A model generated the notes under the pieces. It made no database searches. It had not been told where the DNA came from and was given only the letters and a program-made list of their open reading frames with translations. A stretch of 64,000 nt of DNA from GMQP-bins7 sp963776565. GTDB taxonomy: Bacteria; Actinomycetota; Thermoleophilia; Gaiellales; Gaiellaceae. The stretch covers positions 1 through 64,000 of the forward strand of contig CAVZNF010000005.1 of assembly GCA_963776565.1 (NCBI GenBank), read 5' to 3'. The translations under genes were made by a program, and so were the position numbers. Shown piece after piece: positions 44,918 through 55,207 of this stretch. Position 1 is the stretch's first letter; each line of letters begins with the position of its first letter.

Positions 44918-45789
44918 GCACCTGATCGAATCGCGCCAGAACGAGAAGCTCCGGCTCGTCCGGAAGCTTCTCTCTGCGCGCAAGCACCGCGAGGAGACGG
45001 GGCTCTTCGCGGTCGAGAGCGAGGATCTCGTCGAAGCAGCGAACTGCCGCTGGCATCGAGCCCGTCGAGCTGCTCGTCGCGGGTGAGAACGTCCTGCCCG
45101 AGCTCCTCGGCGAGGTGTCGACGCTCGGCCACGCGCCGCGCGTGATCGGCGTCTACCGGCGCTCGGACCTTCCCGTCGGTGAGCGTGACGTCGTGCTCGC
45201 GCTGTGGCAGGTGTCCGATCCCGGCAACGTCGGGACACTTCTGCGCACTGCCGATGCGTTCGACGCCGGCGTGGCGCTCTCACCTGAGTGCGCCGATCCG
45301 ACGGGGCCGCGGGCGCTGCGTGCCTCGGCTGGCGCGATCTTCCGAGTGCCGCTCGTGGAGTGGGCCGACATCCCTGATCGGAAGGTCGCACTCGTCGCGC
45401 ACGGCGGCGAACCACTCGCCGCGGTCGACCTCACTCCTCCGCTGGCGTTCGTGCTCGGCTCCGAGCGGGAGGGTCTACCCGAGAGCCTCGTGGGAAAGTG
45501 TCACAAGGCGTCGATTCCCACTCCCGGCGACGCCGAGTCGCTGAACGTCGCGGCGGCCGGAGCGATCGCGCTCTACGAGCTCTCGCGCGCGCTCCCTGAC
45601 GTCCGCGCTAGCCGAAGCCTCCGCCGCCTCCGCCGCCGCCTCCGCCGCCTCCGCCCGAGAAGCCTCCGCCGAAGCCACCGCGAGCCCGAGTTCGGTGGCG
45701 CGAGTGCGCTTCCGAACCCGGACGCGAGGTCGCCTATCGAGAGGCTCGTCGGGCCCGAGCCGAGGTCGCCCCACGACGAGATCCAGTAG
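44916..45789 (+). CDS. TrmH/SpoU-type 23S rRNA or tRNA 2'-O-methyltransferase (frameshifted)
   Basis: SPOUT-fold methyltransferase. The N-terminus reads HLIESRQNEKLRLVRKLL overlapping the rplT stop, with no clear start codon in frame. A frame change near 45042 leads to PVELLVAGENVLPELLG and the SPOUT core: VSDPGNVGTLLRTADAF, RALRASAGAIF, FVLGSEREGLP and SLNVAAAGAIALYELSR. The true end is probably near 45615. The frame then runs on to 45789 through the antisense of the glycine-rich end of the convergent DUF2207 gene, giving a basic LRRLRRR tail. Location after rplT and before pheST is typical of this enzyme. Confidence 0.85.
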
Positions 45790-47580
45790 ATGGAGCTCGC
45801 CTCGTGGAGCGCCTCCGGCATGTGCAGCTGCGCCCCCTGCAGCACGCGCTCGGCGATCCCGAATGCGATGCCGTAGACGAGGTAGCGCTCCCAGAGCGCG
45901 AGCGTCGCGGGCGGCGCTTCCTGCAGGCGCGGGAAGTCGGAGAGGTAGCGCCGGAACGCGTCCCAGCGCTCGGCTTCCTCCTGTCCGGCCCGCGTGCGAC
46001 GGCGCCACAGGCGCGCGATTGAAGATCAGCGTTCCGAGGCACAGCGCTGCGTTCGCGATCAGGCAGGCGCCGATGCCGACGAGGAGCACGTCGGAGTAGC
46101 GCGGGTACACGGGTCGCCACTCGCGTACGGCGAGGAAGACGAGCAGACCTCCGACGAGAGCGAAGAGAACCGTGGCGATGACGAGTGGGAGGGCGCCCGT
46201 CGACCGGAACCACACGCGGCGGCTCGCCTCGTCCGCGACGTGCTCCTTGAATGCGGTGAAGCGACCGTGCATCGTCTCGCGCTCGTCCTCGATCTGGTCG
46301 CGGAAGCGGGACAGGCGCTCGCTGCCTCCGTCCAGCACGCCGTCGACGACGTTCGCGACGTCGCGTTCCCAGGCGCGAAGCTCGCCGTCCTTGCCGGCCG
46401 AGAGCTCCAGGTCGGAGATGGTCTCGTGACGGAACCCGCCCCAGATCGGACGCTCCGTCGTCGTCGGCACGGCCTTGTAGACGCCCCGCCGGACGAGGTC
46501 GAAAAGCGTCGCGGTGAACTCGTAGGAGCCTGCCTCACCACCTTGCCGGAGGAGCGTCGGTACGAGCGCCGGCTCGGTATCGGTCGGCGGTTCCTGCTCG
46601 TACTCGCGGTCGTAGCCGGTCCGCCGCTCGCGGCCCATGAACCAGAAGACGGCGAGGATGACGAGGAGCGCCGGGATGCGTCGCGAGGCCGAGCACGACG
46701 AGGCCGGTGCGAATCGGGATGCGCCTTCAGAGCGTCGATCCGCTCGTGATCGCGTCCGTAGCGGTCGGCGTCGGCTTGCTCCTCCTGGAGGATGCGGTCG
46801 AACGCCTTCTCCTCGCTCGACGCGCATCCCGGCCGTCGAGGTGAACGCAGAGCGAGCGATCAAGCGTCCGCAGCTCGACGAACTGGTGTGCCGGGACGGA
46901 GACCGCGCGAAGGGTCGCGCGCGTGCCGACGAGCTCGACGTCGCCACGAACCCATACCGGCTTGCCCCACCCGCGCAGGATCTTCCCGGGCGCCGTCTCG
47001 ATGCCGACGAGGCGATCGAGTGGCTCGTCCCACTGGTCGCCCCAGACCTTCAGATTGACGTCGACGACGTCGTCGTACGCGACCGCGACGCCGCGCAGCG
47101 TGTACGAGACCGTGAAGGCACGCGTCTGATCGCGCGCGTCGAAGTACCAGACGATCCGTGCGCTGTCACCACGTTGTTCGACACCGAACGTTGCCGGTGG
47201 CCCGGCTCGCGTCTCGAGTGCGGTCTCGTTGCCCCGCTGGAACGCGACGCCGCTCTCGGCGACCGAGGGGTTGATCAGTGTCTCGCCGTCGCGCAGCGGA
47301 TGTCGCGGTACCCGAACGTGAAATCTCCCGAAAACGCGACCTCGATCCGCTCGCTTACACCGAGCGAGCCGTCCTCTTGGACGTCGACCGCGACGTCGGC
47401 CGAGAGCAGCGAGAAGCTGTCTGCCGAAGCGGTGCCCGGGAGAGCCAGCGCTGCGCAGGCGGCCAGAGCGAGACAGCAGACGAGGAGACGCAGCGACAGC
47501 GGCCGCGAAGCGGACGCCTTCAGGGATCTTCGTGCGAACGGAAACTCCGCGCTAGCGGATTTCCGTTCTTGCACACTCAA
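45608..47580 (-). CDS. DUF2207 membrane protein with glycine-rich tail (frameshifted)
   Basis: A reconstructed protein of about 655 residues. It has a signal peptide (LLVCCLALAACAALALPG), an N-terminal DUF2207 beta domain (SLLSADVAVDVQEDGSLGVSERIE, SYTLRGVAVAYDDVVDVNLKVWGD), a membrane helix (IPALLVILAVFWFMG), the middle region with EPALVPTLLRQGGEAGS and IWGGFRHETISDLEL, and two further helices (LPLVIATVLFALVGGLLVFL; SDVLLVGIGACLIANAAL). It closes with SSIYWISSWGDLGSG and a poly-glycine/phenylalanine end. At least four frame changes occur (about 47300, 46830, 46690, 46020). The TTG start at 47580 overlaps the lemA stop. Confidence 0.83.
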
Positions 47581-48131
47581 AAGTCGACGACCGGGGCGTC
47601 CCGTTGTGCTTCGTCCTCGACCTCGAAGAACTCGCGTTTCGTGAAGCCGAAAGGCCCGGCGAGCACGGCGCCGGGGAAGGTCTGGATCGCGTTGTGGTAC
47701 GTCAGCACCGTGTCGTTGTAGACCTGGCGGCTGACGGCGACCTTGTTCTCCGTATCGGCGAGCTGGGCCTGGAGCTCCTGGAAGTTCTGCGTCGCCTTGA
47801 GGTCGGGATACGCCTCGGCGACGGCGAACAGGCGCCCGAGCGCCTGGCTGAGGATGCCTTCGGCCTGGGCCGCCTCGGCCGGGGAGCTCGCCTGCTGAGC
47901 GCGGGTGCGGGCCTCGGTCACTGCCTCGAACGTTCCACGCTCGTGAGCCGCGTAGCCCTTCACCGTCTCGACGAGGTTCGGGATGAGGTCCCAGCGCCGC
48001 TTGAGCTGCACCTCGATCTGGGACCAGGCGTTGTCGACGCGATTCCGCAGGCGGACGAGGCGGTTGTAGAGCCCGACCAGCAGGAGCGCCAGGACGACGA
48101 GCACGACGACGAGCACGATGACCCAGACCAT
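47577..48131 (-). CDS. lemA: LemA family protein
   Basis: A 184-residue protein with an N-terminal membrane anchor (MVWVIVLVVVLVVLALLLVG) and a long helical outer or cytoplasmic bundle (RLRNRVDNAWSQIEVQLKRR, then WDLIPNLVETVKGYAAHERG). This LIPNLVETVKGY segment is the family signature. LemA genes are often paired with DUF2207 or TPM proteins as here, where the stop overlaps the DUF2207 start (TTGA). The joint role is uncertain; membrane or cell-envelope stress links are proposed in the literature. Confidence 0.93.
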   Translation of the reverse strand: MVWVIVLVVVLVVLALLLVGLYNRLVRLRNRVDNAWSQIEVQLKRRWDLIPNLVETVKGYAAHERGTFEAVTEARTRAQQASSPAEAAQAEGILSQALGRLFAVAEAYPDLKATQNFQELQAQLADTENKVAVSRQVYNDTVLTYHNAIQTFPGAVLAGPFGFTKREFFEVEDEAQRDAPVVDF

Positions 48132-48142
48132 CGAGCTCGACT

Positions 48143-48847
48143 CTAGCGGCGGTGGGTGACGAAGACCATGTCCTCTTCGCCGTCGTGCGGCCGCGAGTCG
48201 AACCAGCCGTACACAGCCTCGACGCCGAGCTCCGCCTCGTCGAGGAGACGAAGCCACTCGGTCGCCGAGAGCCAGTGCAGGTTGAAGCTCGTCTCTCCTC
48301 CGTCGCCGTAGCGGATCGCGAGCGAAAGCGTTCGCGCGCCCTCGTCCCAGTCGGCGCGCTCCAGGATGCCGGGCTCGCGCTCGAGCCAGAGCCCGTTCGT
48401 CTCCTCGATGTCCTCCCGGCTCGGGCTGAAGACGTCGAAGACGAAGCGACCGTCCGGCGCCAGCAGGCCGCGTGCCGCTCGGAGTGCCCGGAGCTTCTCC
48501 GCCTCCGTCTCCATGTGCAGGAGCGAACGGAACGGGCAGATGACGAGCGGCACGCGCTCGTTGACGGGCGGCTCGCGCAGGTCTCCGACGCGGAGGTCGA
48601 CGAGCTCGGACACGCCGGCGCTCTCGGCCGCGGCGCGCGCGATGGCGAGCATGCCCGGCGAGGCGTCGACGCCGATCACGTTCACGCCAGCCCGCGCGAT
48701 CGGCACCGCGATCCGGCCGGTACCGACGGCGAGCTCGACGACCGGACCGCCCGAGGCGAGCGCCTGCTCGACGTAGAAGTCGACGTCCTCCGTCACCGAG
48801 CGGCTCCACGGGTCGTAGAAGGGAGCGATCTCGTCGTAGAGCGTCAT
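48143..48847 (-). CDS. Class I SAM-dependent methyltransferase, copy 2
   Basis: A 234-residue cytosolic methyltransferase. Motif I is VVELAVGTGRIAVPIA with acidic residue in IGVDASPGM, motif II/III is LRVGDLREPP, and the hallmark ICPFRSLLHME follows. The C-terminal domain reads TSFNLHWLSATEWLRLLDEA and VYGWFDSRPHDGEED. The ATG at 48847 overlaps the stop of the preceding paralogue (ATGA). The two share the same order of motifs throughout, so they arose by tandem duplication. Substrate unknown. Confidence 0.88.
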   Translation of the reverse strand: MTLYDEIAPFYDPWSRSVTEDVDFYVEQALASGGPVVELAVGTGRIAVPIARAGVNVIGVDASPGMLAIARAAAESAGVSELVDLRVGDLREPPVNERVPLVICPFRSLLHMETEAEKLRALRAARGLLAPDGRFVFDVFSPSREDIEETNGLWLEREPGILERADWDEGARTLSLAIRYGDGGETSFNLHWLSATEWLRLLDEAELGVEAVYGWFDSRPHDGEEDMVFVTHRR

Positions 48848-49534
48848 GCGGGCTTGCGCGCGATCCAGACGAACTCGCGGCTCGCGTCGTCGAAGGGACG
48901 GCGATCGAACCAGCCGTAGAGCGCCTCTGTCTCGAGCCCCGAGACGTCGAGCAGGCCTTCCCACTCGGAGCGCGTGACCCACCAGAGGGAGAGGGCGGGG
49001 ACGTCCTCGATCGTGATGTCGACGCGGTTGTCGCCCGGCGCGTACGTCGTGAGGTGCCGGAGCGGCTCGTCTTCCCACGTTCCGTCCGACGCGGCGGCGA
49101 CGCGATGGTCGAAGACGAATGCGTTCCAGGCGAAGCGCCCTCCGGGCCGGAGTGCACGGGCCACCCGCTCGAAGACACGTCGCCGATCGCGCCAGGTGGG
49201 GAGGTGGAGCAACGCCCTGTACGGGCAGATCACGAGATCGCTCGCCTGCTCGAAGTCGAGGTCGCGCATGTCGCGCTTCGTGGAGCTCGACGTCGACGCC
49301 GGCCTCCGCTGCGCGTGCGCGGGCGATGTCGAGCATCGCGGTGGAGAGGTCGATCCCGATGACGCGCTTGCCGGTGCGTTGCGCGATCGGTATCGAGATC
49401 CGACCCGATCCCGCGGCCAGCTCGATGATCGGGCCCTCGGCTTCGCGCGCGAGCGCGACGTAGTAGTCGACGTCCTCGGTCATGTCGGCTGCCCACGCGT
49501 CGTACACGGGCGCGAACCATTCGTAGCCGCTCAT
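48844..49534 (-). CDS. Class I SAM-dependent methyltransferase, copy 1 (frameshifted)
   Basis: About 230 residues starting MSGYEWFAPVYDAWAADMTEDVDYY. Motif I is IIELAAGSGRISIPIA with GIDLSTAM. A frame change near 49275 comes just before DFEQASDLVICPYRALLHLP, and the C-terminal domain follows with LSLWWVTRSEWEGLLDVSG and LYGWFDRRPFDD. It is a paralogue of the downstream copy (same EDVDYYV opening, same ICPYRALLH motif). Both are on the minus strand inside the translation block. Confidence 0.85.
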
Positions 49535-49582
49535 GCCGACGATTCAAGCAGCCCGAGGCACGTTGGTAACCTCGGCGCTCCC

Positions 49583-50579
49583 GTGGACGTCCAGGCACTC
49601 GAGAACGCCGCGCTCGCAGCTGCCGCCGCGGCCACGACGACCGACGAGATCGAGCACGTCCGCGTCGAGTTCCTCGGCCGCAAGAGCGAGCTGAAGCTCG
49701 CGCTTGCGAGACGTACGCGATCGCGAGACGGGGATGGCGCTCAACGCGCTGCGGGAGAAGCTCGAGACTGCGATCGACGAACGTCACGCCACGTTGGAGC
49801 GAGCAGAGCTCGACCGCCGCCTCACCGAGGAGAGCGTCGACGTCACGATGCCCGGCGCGCGTGTACGACGCGGTCATCTCCACCTCATCACGCAGATCCG
49901 GCGCGAGTTCGAGGACATCTTCCTGGGGATGGGGTACTCGGTGATCGACGGCCGTGAGGTGGAGACGACGCGCTACAACTTCGACGCGCTCAACTTCCCG
50001 CCCGGGCATCCGACCCGGTCGCCGCTGCAGACGCTCTTCCTCGACGACGAGACCGTCCTCCGCACGGAGACGTCTCCCGCGCAGATCCGCACCATGGAGG
50101 CGCGCGAGCCGCCGATCTACGTCGTGTGCCCAGGGCGCGTGTACCGCCGTGACACACCCGATGCGACGCATACGCCGACGTTCCACCAGGTCGAGGGTCT
50201 CGCCGTCGACGAGGGGATCACTCTGGGCGATCTTCTCGGCACGTTGGACTACCTCATCAAGTCGCTCTTCGGCGCGAGCCGCGAGAGTCGATTCGTCACG
50301 CATCACTTCCCGTTCACCGAGCCGTCGGTCGAGGCGCTCGTCTCGTGCCACATCTGTGACGGCTCGGGCTGCCCTGTGTGCCGGCACTCGGGCTGGATCG
50401 AGGTCGGCGGCTCCGGCATGGTCGACCCGAACCTGTTCGAGTTCGTGGGCTACGACTCCGAGCGGTACAGCGGCTTCGCATTCGGCTGGGGGCTCGAGCG
50501 GATCGCCGTTCTCCGGCACGGCATCCCCGATCTGCGCGAGCTCTGGCGCAACGACCCGCGCCTCCTGGGGCAGTTCTAG
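49583..50579 (+). CDS. pheS: Phenylalanyl-tRNA synthetase alpha subunit (frameshifted at N-terminus)
   Basis: Class II synthetase subunit of about 332 residues. The start is GTG 49583 (DVQALENAALAAAAAATT after the initiator) with EFLGRKSELKLAL before a frame change near 49708. The catalytic core contains RYNFDALNFPPGHP, LRTETSPAQIRTM, VYRRDTPDATHTPTFHQVEG and FAFGWGLERIAVLRHGI. The cysteine-rich SCHICDGSGCPVCRHSGW loop is typical of bacterial PheS. Its stop is two bases before pheT. Essential function makes a real frame break unlikely. Confidence 0.95.
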
Positions 50580-50581
50580 AA

Positions 50582-52878
50582 ATGCGCGCCCCGCTCTCGT
50601 GGCTGCGCGAATACGTCACCGTCGACGCGACGACGGAGGAGATCGCCTACCGTCTCGCGATCTCGGCGCTCGACGTCGAGCGCGTCATCGACGTCGGGGT
50701 GCCGGACGTGGACGGCAACCTCGGCAACTTCCTCGTCGGCCGCGTGCTCGAGGTCGAGGCGCATCCGAACGCGGATCGCCTGCGGGTCTGCCAGGTCGAC
50801 GTGGGTGAGGGAGATGCGCGTCAGATCGTCTGTGGCGCTTGGAACTTCGAAGCTGGAGCGACCGTGGCCGTCGCGCTCCCCGGGGCGTTCCTGCCGATCT
50901 TCGACCAGCCGCTCGATGAGCGTGAGCTGCGCGGCCAGGCTTCGCGTGGGATGATCCTGGCCGAGGACGAGGTCGGGCTCGGAGACGACCACGCCGGGAT
51001 CATGGTGCTGTCCGACGGCCCTGAGCCCGGGACGTCGCTCGTGGACGTGCTGCCGATTCGCGATCAGGTGCTCGACGTGACGCCGACGGTGAATCGCGTC
51101 GACCTGCTGTCGATGGTCGGCCTCGCGCGAGAGGTCGCGGCGCTGCTCGGAGGCGAGCTGCATCCGCCGGCACCGGAGGATCCGGAGATCGTGGACGCGG
51201 AGGAGGTCGACATCGCGATCGAGGACTTCGCCGCGTGTCCCCGCTACATCGGCCGCGTGTTCCGCGACGTCGCGATCGGACCGTCACCGCAGTGGCTGCG
51301 GTCGCGGCTCTTCCTCGCCGACATGCGCTCCATCTCGAACGTCGTCGACGTGACGAACTACGTCATGCACGTCTGGGGGAGCCCGCTGCACGCGTTCGAC
51401 CGCACCAAGCTGGCCGGCGGCCGGATCGTCGTGCGGCACGCACGCGCGGGCGAGGAGCTGCGCACGCTCGACGGGACGCTTCGCCACCTCGCGGCGGACG
51501 ATCTGTTGATCACGGACGGCGAGCGCGCGGTCGCGCTCGCGGCGATCATGGGCGGCGAGGAGAGCGAGGTCACCGAGCAGACCAGCGAGGTGCTCCTCGA
51601 GGCTGCCAACTTCGAGCCGCTCGGGATCCTTCGCTCATCGGAGCGGCTCGCGCTCCGCACCGCGGGATCGAACCGGTGGGAGAAGGGCGTCGATCCGCAT
51701 CTCGCGGAGCCTGCTGCGGTCCTCGCCAGCCGGATGCTCGTCGACCTCGCCGGAGCGCGAATGACGGGTCACGCCGATGTGCACGACGGGCTGCCGGAGC
51801 GCCCTGTCGTTCGTCTGCGTCCGGAGCGTGCGTCGCGAGTGATTGGCCTCGACGTCCCTCCCGAGGAGCAGCGCGCGACGTTGCTCGGGCTCGGCTTCGA
51901 GGTCTCCGACGAATGGGACGTGACCGTGCCGACCTGGCGCGCGCGCGACGTCACCCGCGAGATCGACGTCATCGAGGAGGTCGCGAGGCCTCTTCTCGAC
52001 CGCGTCCCGCTCACGATGCCGCTGCGGCGCCACGTCCGTGGCCGCCTCACGAAGGAGCAGCGTCTGCGCCGCGTCGTCGAGGACACGCTGGTCGGGGCCG
52101 GCCTCTCCGAGGCATACACGTGGAGCCTCGTCGCGTCCGATCCGAGCCCCGAGGCAATCCGGCTCCCGAGTCCTATGACCTCGGAGCAGGCCATCCTCCG
52201 GACCACCATCGTGCCGGGTCTCGTCGAAGCCGCGCGCACGGGTGTCGACGCCGGCTCCGACGACGTCGCGCTGTTCGAGATCGCGCGCGTCTACCTCCCC
52301 TCGGGAGAGCAGCTGCCCGACGAGCACTGGCGTGTCGCAGGCGTCGTCGCAGGTGGATACGAGGTCGTCAAGGGCGTTCTCGAGACGCTCTACGCCGCGC
52401 TCGGGCTCGAGCTCCGCGTCGCGCGCTGCACGACACGGACTGCTCCACCCAGGGAAGGCGGCGCGAGACGGATGCAGGGTGGTTCGGCGAGCTGCACCCG
52501 ACGCTCATCGAGGGCACGTGGGGGGCGTTCGAGCTCGACCTCGAGACGCTCTTCGCGGCCGTTCCGGAGCGGGTCGTCTACGAGGACGTCCTCACGTACC
52601 CGGCGACGCTGCAGGACATCGCGGTGGCCGTGGACGAAGACGTCGAGGTCGGCGCGCTCGTCGAAGCAGCGCGAGAGGCCGCCGGCGAACTCCTACGCGA
52701 GGCTCGCGTGTTCGACGTCTATCGCGGCGACCAGGTCGGCGCCGGGCGCAAGTCGGTCGCGATCCATCTCGCGTTCCAGTCGCCCGAGCGGACGCTCACC
52801 GAGGACGAGGCGACGACACTTCGAAGTCGCATCGTCGCCGCGCTCGCGGAGCACTTCGGGGCCGAGCTCCGTTCGTGA
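50582..52878 (+). CDS. pheT: Phenylalanyl-tRNA synthetase beta subunit (frameshifted near 3' end)
   Basis: About 765 residues. An N-terminal tRNA-binding (EMAP-like) domain includes VGRVLEVEAHPNADRLRVCQ, then B3/B4 with VDVTNYVMHVWGSPLHAFD, the B5 region with ASRVIGLDVPPEEQ and DVTVPTWRARDVTREIDVIEE, the core with IVPGLVEAARTGVDAG, and after a frame change near 52450 the FDX-ACB anticodon domain (VFDVYRGDQVGAGRKS). The ATG at 50582 is at the usual spacing from pheS, forming one operon. A strong hairpin follows the stop. Confidence 0.95.
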
Positions 52879-52891
52879 GGCGGCAGTCTGA

Positions 52892-52920
52892 GCAGCCGGC
52901 CGCCTGAAGCGGCCGGCTGC
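52892..52920. terminator. Hairpin terminator between pheT and the convergent CHRD gene
   Basis: A perfect 12-bp stem (52892-52903 with 52909-52920) with loop CTGAA lies 13 bases after the pheT stop and 14 bases beyond the end of the minus-strand CHRD gene. It can serve both convergent genes. Confidence 0.8.
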
Positions 52921-52934
52921 GGACACCGAGCGGG

Positions 52935-53483
52935 TTACGGATACGGGGGCGGGGCGTAGGTGCTCGTCGTCGTGGTCGTGCCAGTGGTCGTCGGCGGGCC
53001 GACGGCCTTTCCGCCCTTCCGGACCTGTCCCCTTATCTCGCCGGCTGCGTTCTTCGGCGTGTGCACGTTGACATAGGCGAGCCCTCCAAGCAGGGCCGTG
53101 ACGGTGCGTGCGTTGACCTTCGCGGTGCCGCGCTGCCCGGAACGACACGGGCCGCACAGTGCGACCGCGATCGGTCCGGCCTTTCCGGCCTTCCCCATGT
53201 GGATGTGGGCCGCGATGGCCTTGCCGGTCAGCCCGTGGAAAGTGAGGCGCCAAGCGAGCGTGCCGCCCGCTGCCTTTCTCGTCAGCCCCGCTGCGAAGGT
53301 GCCTCCGGCGCCTGCCTTCGCGCCCGATGGCTTCGGGACTTCCTTGCCCGGCGCAAGGGCTGCCGTCAACGCGATTGCGTCGCTGTCGGGACCGAGCCAG
53401 CGAGCGCTGCCGATGCCCGACCACACACCCATCACGAACAACGCGACGACGACCGCTCCCACTCCCAGTGTTCGCTTCTTCAT
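52935..53483 (-). CDS. Secreted CHRD-domain protein
   Basis: A 182-residue exported protein. The first 27 residues are a signal peptide (GVGAVVVALFVMGVWSG). The CHRD domain follows with EVPKPSGAKAGAGGTFAAG, LTFHGLTGKAIAAHIHMGKAG and AYVNVHTPKNAAGEIRGQV, including the paired histidines of AHIHMG. A threonine/serine and proline-rich tail ends in APPPYP, suggesting a low-complexity linker or glycosylation region. The ATG at 53483 has GGGAGG upstream. Function of bacterial CHRD proteins is unknown. Confidence 0.87.
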   Translation of the reverse strand: MKKRTLGVGAVVVALFVMGVWSGIGSARWLGPDSDAIALTAALAPGKEVPKPSGAKAGAGGTFAAGLTRKAAGGTLAWRLTFHGLTGKAIAAHIHMGKAGKAGPIAVALCGPCRSGQRGTAKVNARTVTALLGGLAYVNVHTPKNAAGEIRGQVRKGGKAVGPPTTTGTTTTTSTYAPPPYP

Positions 53484-53543
53484 CGAACCTCCCGATCTGT
53501 TGACCTGAACGACTCTTCGCGGTCGGCGGCCAATCGGTTTGTC

Positions 53544-54188
53544 CTATACGGAACGTCCCGCCAGACGCCAGACCGGGCCTTGCGTCACGGCGTTCCCCGT
53601 GTCGGAGAGGTCGTAGAGAACGTTGAGGGAGCCGGTGATGCCCTCTGCGTCCATGCGCTCGAAGCACCGGCGCGCCATGACCGGTGAGACGCCGTATCCC
53701 TGCTTTCCCGATGCGCGGAAGCGCAGCGCGGTCTCGCCGGGTACGCGCGATGGGTTGAGCGGCGCGCCGAGGAGCGCCGCGCGCGGGACGTGGTCGGTCG
53801 AATCGAGCTCCAGGTCGCACAGCAGGTCGCTCCAGTCCGGAGGAAGCTGCGACAACGCCCCGTCCCAGGCGTCGGCGAGAGGCTGTGCTGGCGCACGCGC
53901 CGGCCTCGCAGCTGCAGGCGCCACGTCGCCGATGACGCCGACGAGCGCCAGCGTTCCCCAGATGCGCCGGCCGTCGAGGCGCCGGAAGATGTTGCGTGCA
54001 CGCTCCACGCCTCCTCCGGAGCGCGTGATGTGCAGCCGAAGGTGGTCACCGAGTTTGCCCGGTTGGAGCGGGCCGAGAACCGCAGCGGCATCGGCCATGG
54101 ATCCTTCGGGTGTGAACGAGAGCTGGGCCTCGGACCAATCGGGGTCGAGCGTCTTCTCGATCTGCGTCCACTGATCGGCGGCTCGCAT
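53544..54188 (-). CDS. Conserved hypothetical protein
   Basis: A 214-residue soluble protein starting MRAADQWTQIEKTLDPDWSEA. It has a repeated architecture with two basic helices carrying RNIFRRLDGRRIWG and ARRCFERMDAEGITG, each followed by a strand, suggesting a duplicated domain. No family is recognised. It is divergent from the 2-oxoacid dehydrogenase operon (27 bases between starts), so the two probably share a promoter region. Confidence 0.65.
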   Translation of the reverse strand: MRAADQWTQIEKTLDPDWSEAQLSFTPEGSMADAAAVLGPLQPGKLGDHLRLHITRSGGGVERARNIFRRLDGRRIWGTLALVGVIGDVAPAAARPARAPAQPLADAWDGALSQLPPDWSDLLCDLELDSTDHVPRAALLGAPLNPSRVPGETALRFRASGKQGYGVSPVMARRCFERMDAEGITGSLNVLYDLSDTGNAVTQGPVWRLAGRSV

Positions 54189-54214
54189 CGGCAGATCAGC
54201 ATAATGGCCGCTCG

Positions 54215-55207
54215 ATGGCGACCGTCGAGGAGCGAGCCGAGTCCGGGGGGAGAGGCGTCTCCCAGGAAGTCCTGCGCGGTTTCTTCCGCGAGATGCTCCT
54301 GATCCGCCGGTTCGAGGAGAAGGTCGAGGACCGCTTCCGCGCCGGCGAGCTGCCCGGTTTCCTCCATGTCGCGATCGGCCAGGAGGCCACGGCGACTGGC
54401 GTTTGCGCTGCTCTTGCGAAGGAGGACGTGATCGCCTCGACGCATCGAGCGCACGGACACGCGATCGCGAAGGGGACTCCGGTGGAGCGCATCATGGCCG
54501 AGCTGTACGGCAAGGTCGAAGGCTGCAGCGGGGGCTACGGCGGCTCGATGCACCTCTACGACCTCGAGGTCGGAAATCTAGGCGCGAACGCCGTCGTGGG
54601 CGGCGGTCTTCCGGGCATCGTCGGAGCGGCTCTCGCGTTCCAGATGCGCGGTGAGAAGCGCGTCGCCGTCGCGTTCTTCGGCGACGGGGCGACCAACACG
54701 GGCTCCTTCCACGAGTCGCTGAACCTCGCGCAGCTCTGGCGAGTGCCCGCGGTCTTCGTCCTCGAGAACAACGGCTGGGCCGAGTCGACGCCGGCGAGCC
54801 AGCAGCTTCCGCTGCCTGTCGACGAGCTCGGCAAGCGCGCGGCAGCGTTCGGCATGAAGCTCATCGAGGCCGACGGCCAGGACGTCGAGGCTGTCTACCT
54901 TGCCGCGCTCGCGGCGCGTGAGTACGCGCTCGCCGGGAAGGGCCCCGTTCTCCTGCACCTGCGCACGCACCGGCTCACGGGGCACTTCGTCGGCGATCCG
55001 CAGGTCTATCGCGACAAGGACGCCCTGAAGGAGGAGCGCGAGACGAAGGACCCGATCCGGCTTCTCGGCGCGCGCCTCGAGCTCGCAGACGACGACTTCG
55101 CCGCGATCGACGCCGAGGTGACCGCCGAGGTCGAGGCCGCCGTCGAGTTCGCGAAAGCCGGAACGGACCCGGCACCCGAGGACGCGCTCAAGTACGTCTA
55201 TGCCTGA
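54215..55207 (+). CDS. pdhA: Pyruvate/2-oxoacid dehydrogenase E1 component, alpha subunit
   Basis: A 330-residue thiamine-diphosphate enzyme subunit. Substrate-entry residues are in ASTHRAHGHAIAKG, the TPP/magnesium motif GDGATNTGSFHESLNLA extends to VFVLENNGWAEST, and the C-terminal LLHLRTHRLTGHFVGD closes the fold. The pattern fits pyruvate or acetoin dehydrogenase E1 alpha. The ATG at 54215 starts the operon E1alpha-E1beta-E2, with the next gene overlapping by eight bases. Which oxoacid is used cannot be told from sequence alone. Confidence 0.93.
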   Translation: MATVEERAESGGRGVSQEVLRGFFREMLLIRRFEEKVEDRFRAGELPGFLHVAIGQEATATGVCAALAKEDVIASTHRAHGHAIAKGTPVERIMAELYGKVEGCSGGYGGSMHLYDLEVGNLGANAVVGGGLPGIVGAALAFQMRGEKRVAVAFFGDGATNTGSFHESLNLAQLWRVPAVFVLENNGWAESTPASQQLPLPVDELGKRAAAFGMKLIEADGQDVEAVYLAALAAREYALAGKGPVLLHLRTHRLTGHFVGDPQVYRDKDALKEERETKDPIRLLGARLELADDDFAAIDAEVTAEVEAAVEFAKAGTDPAPEDALKYVYA

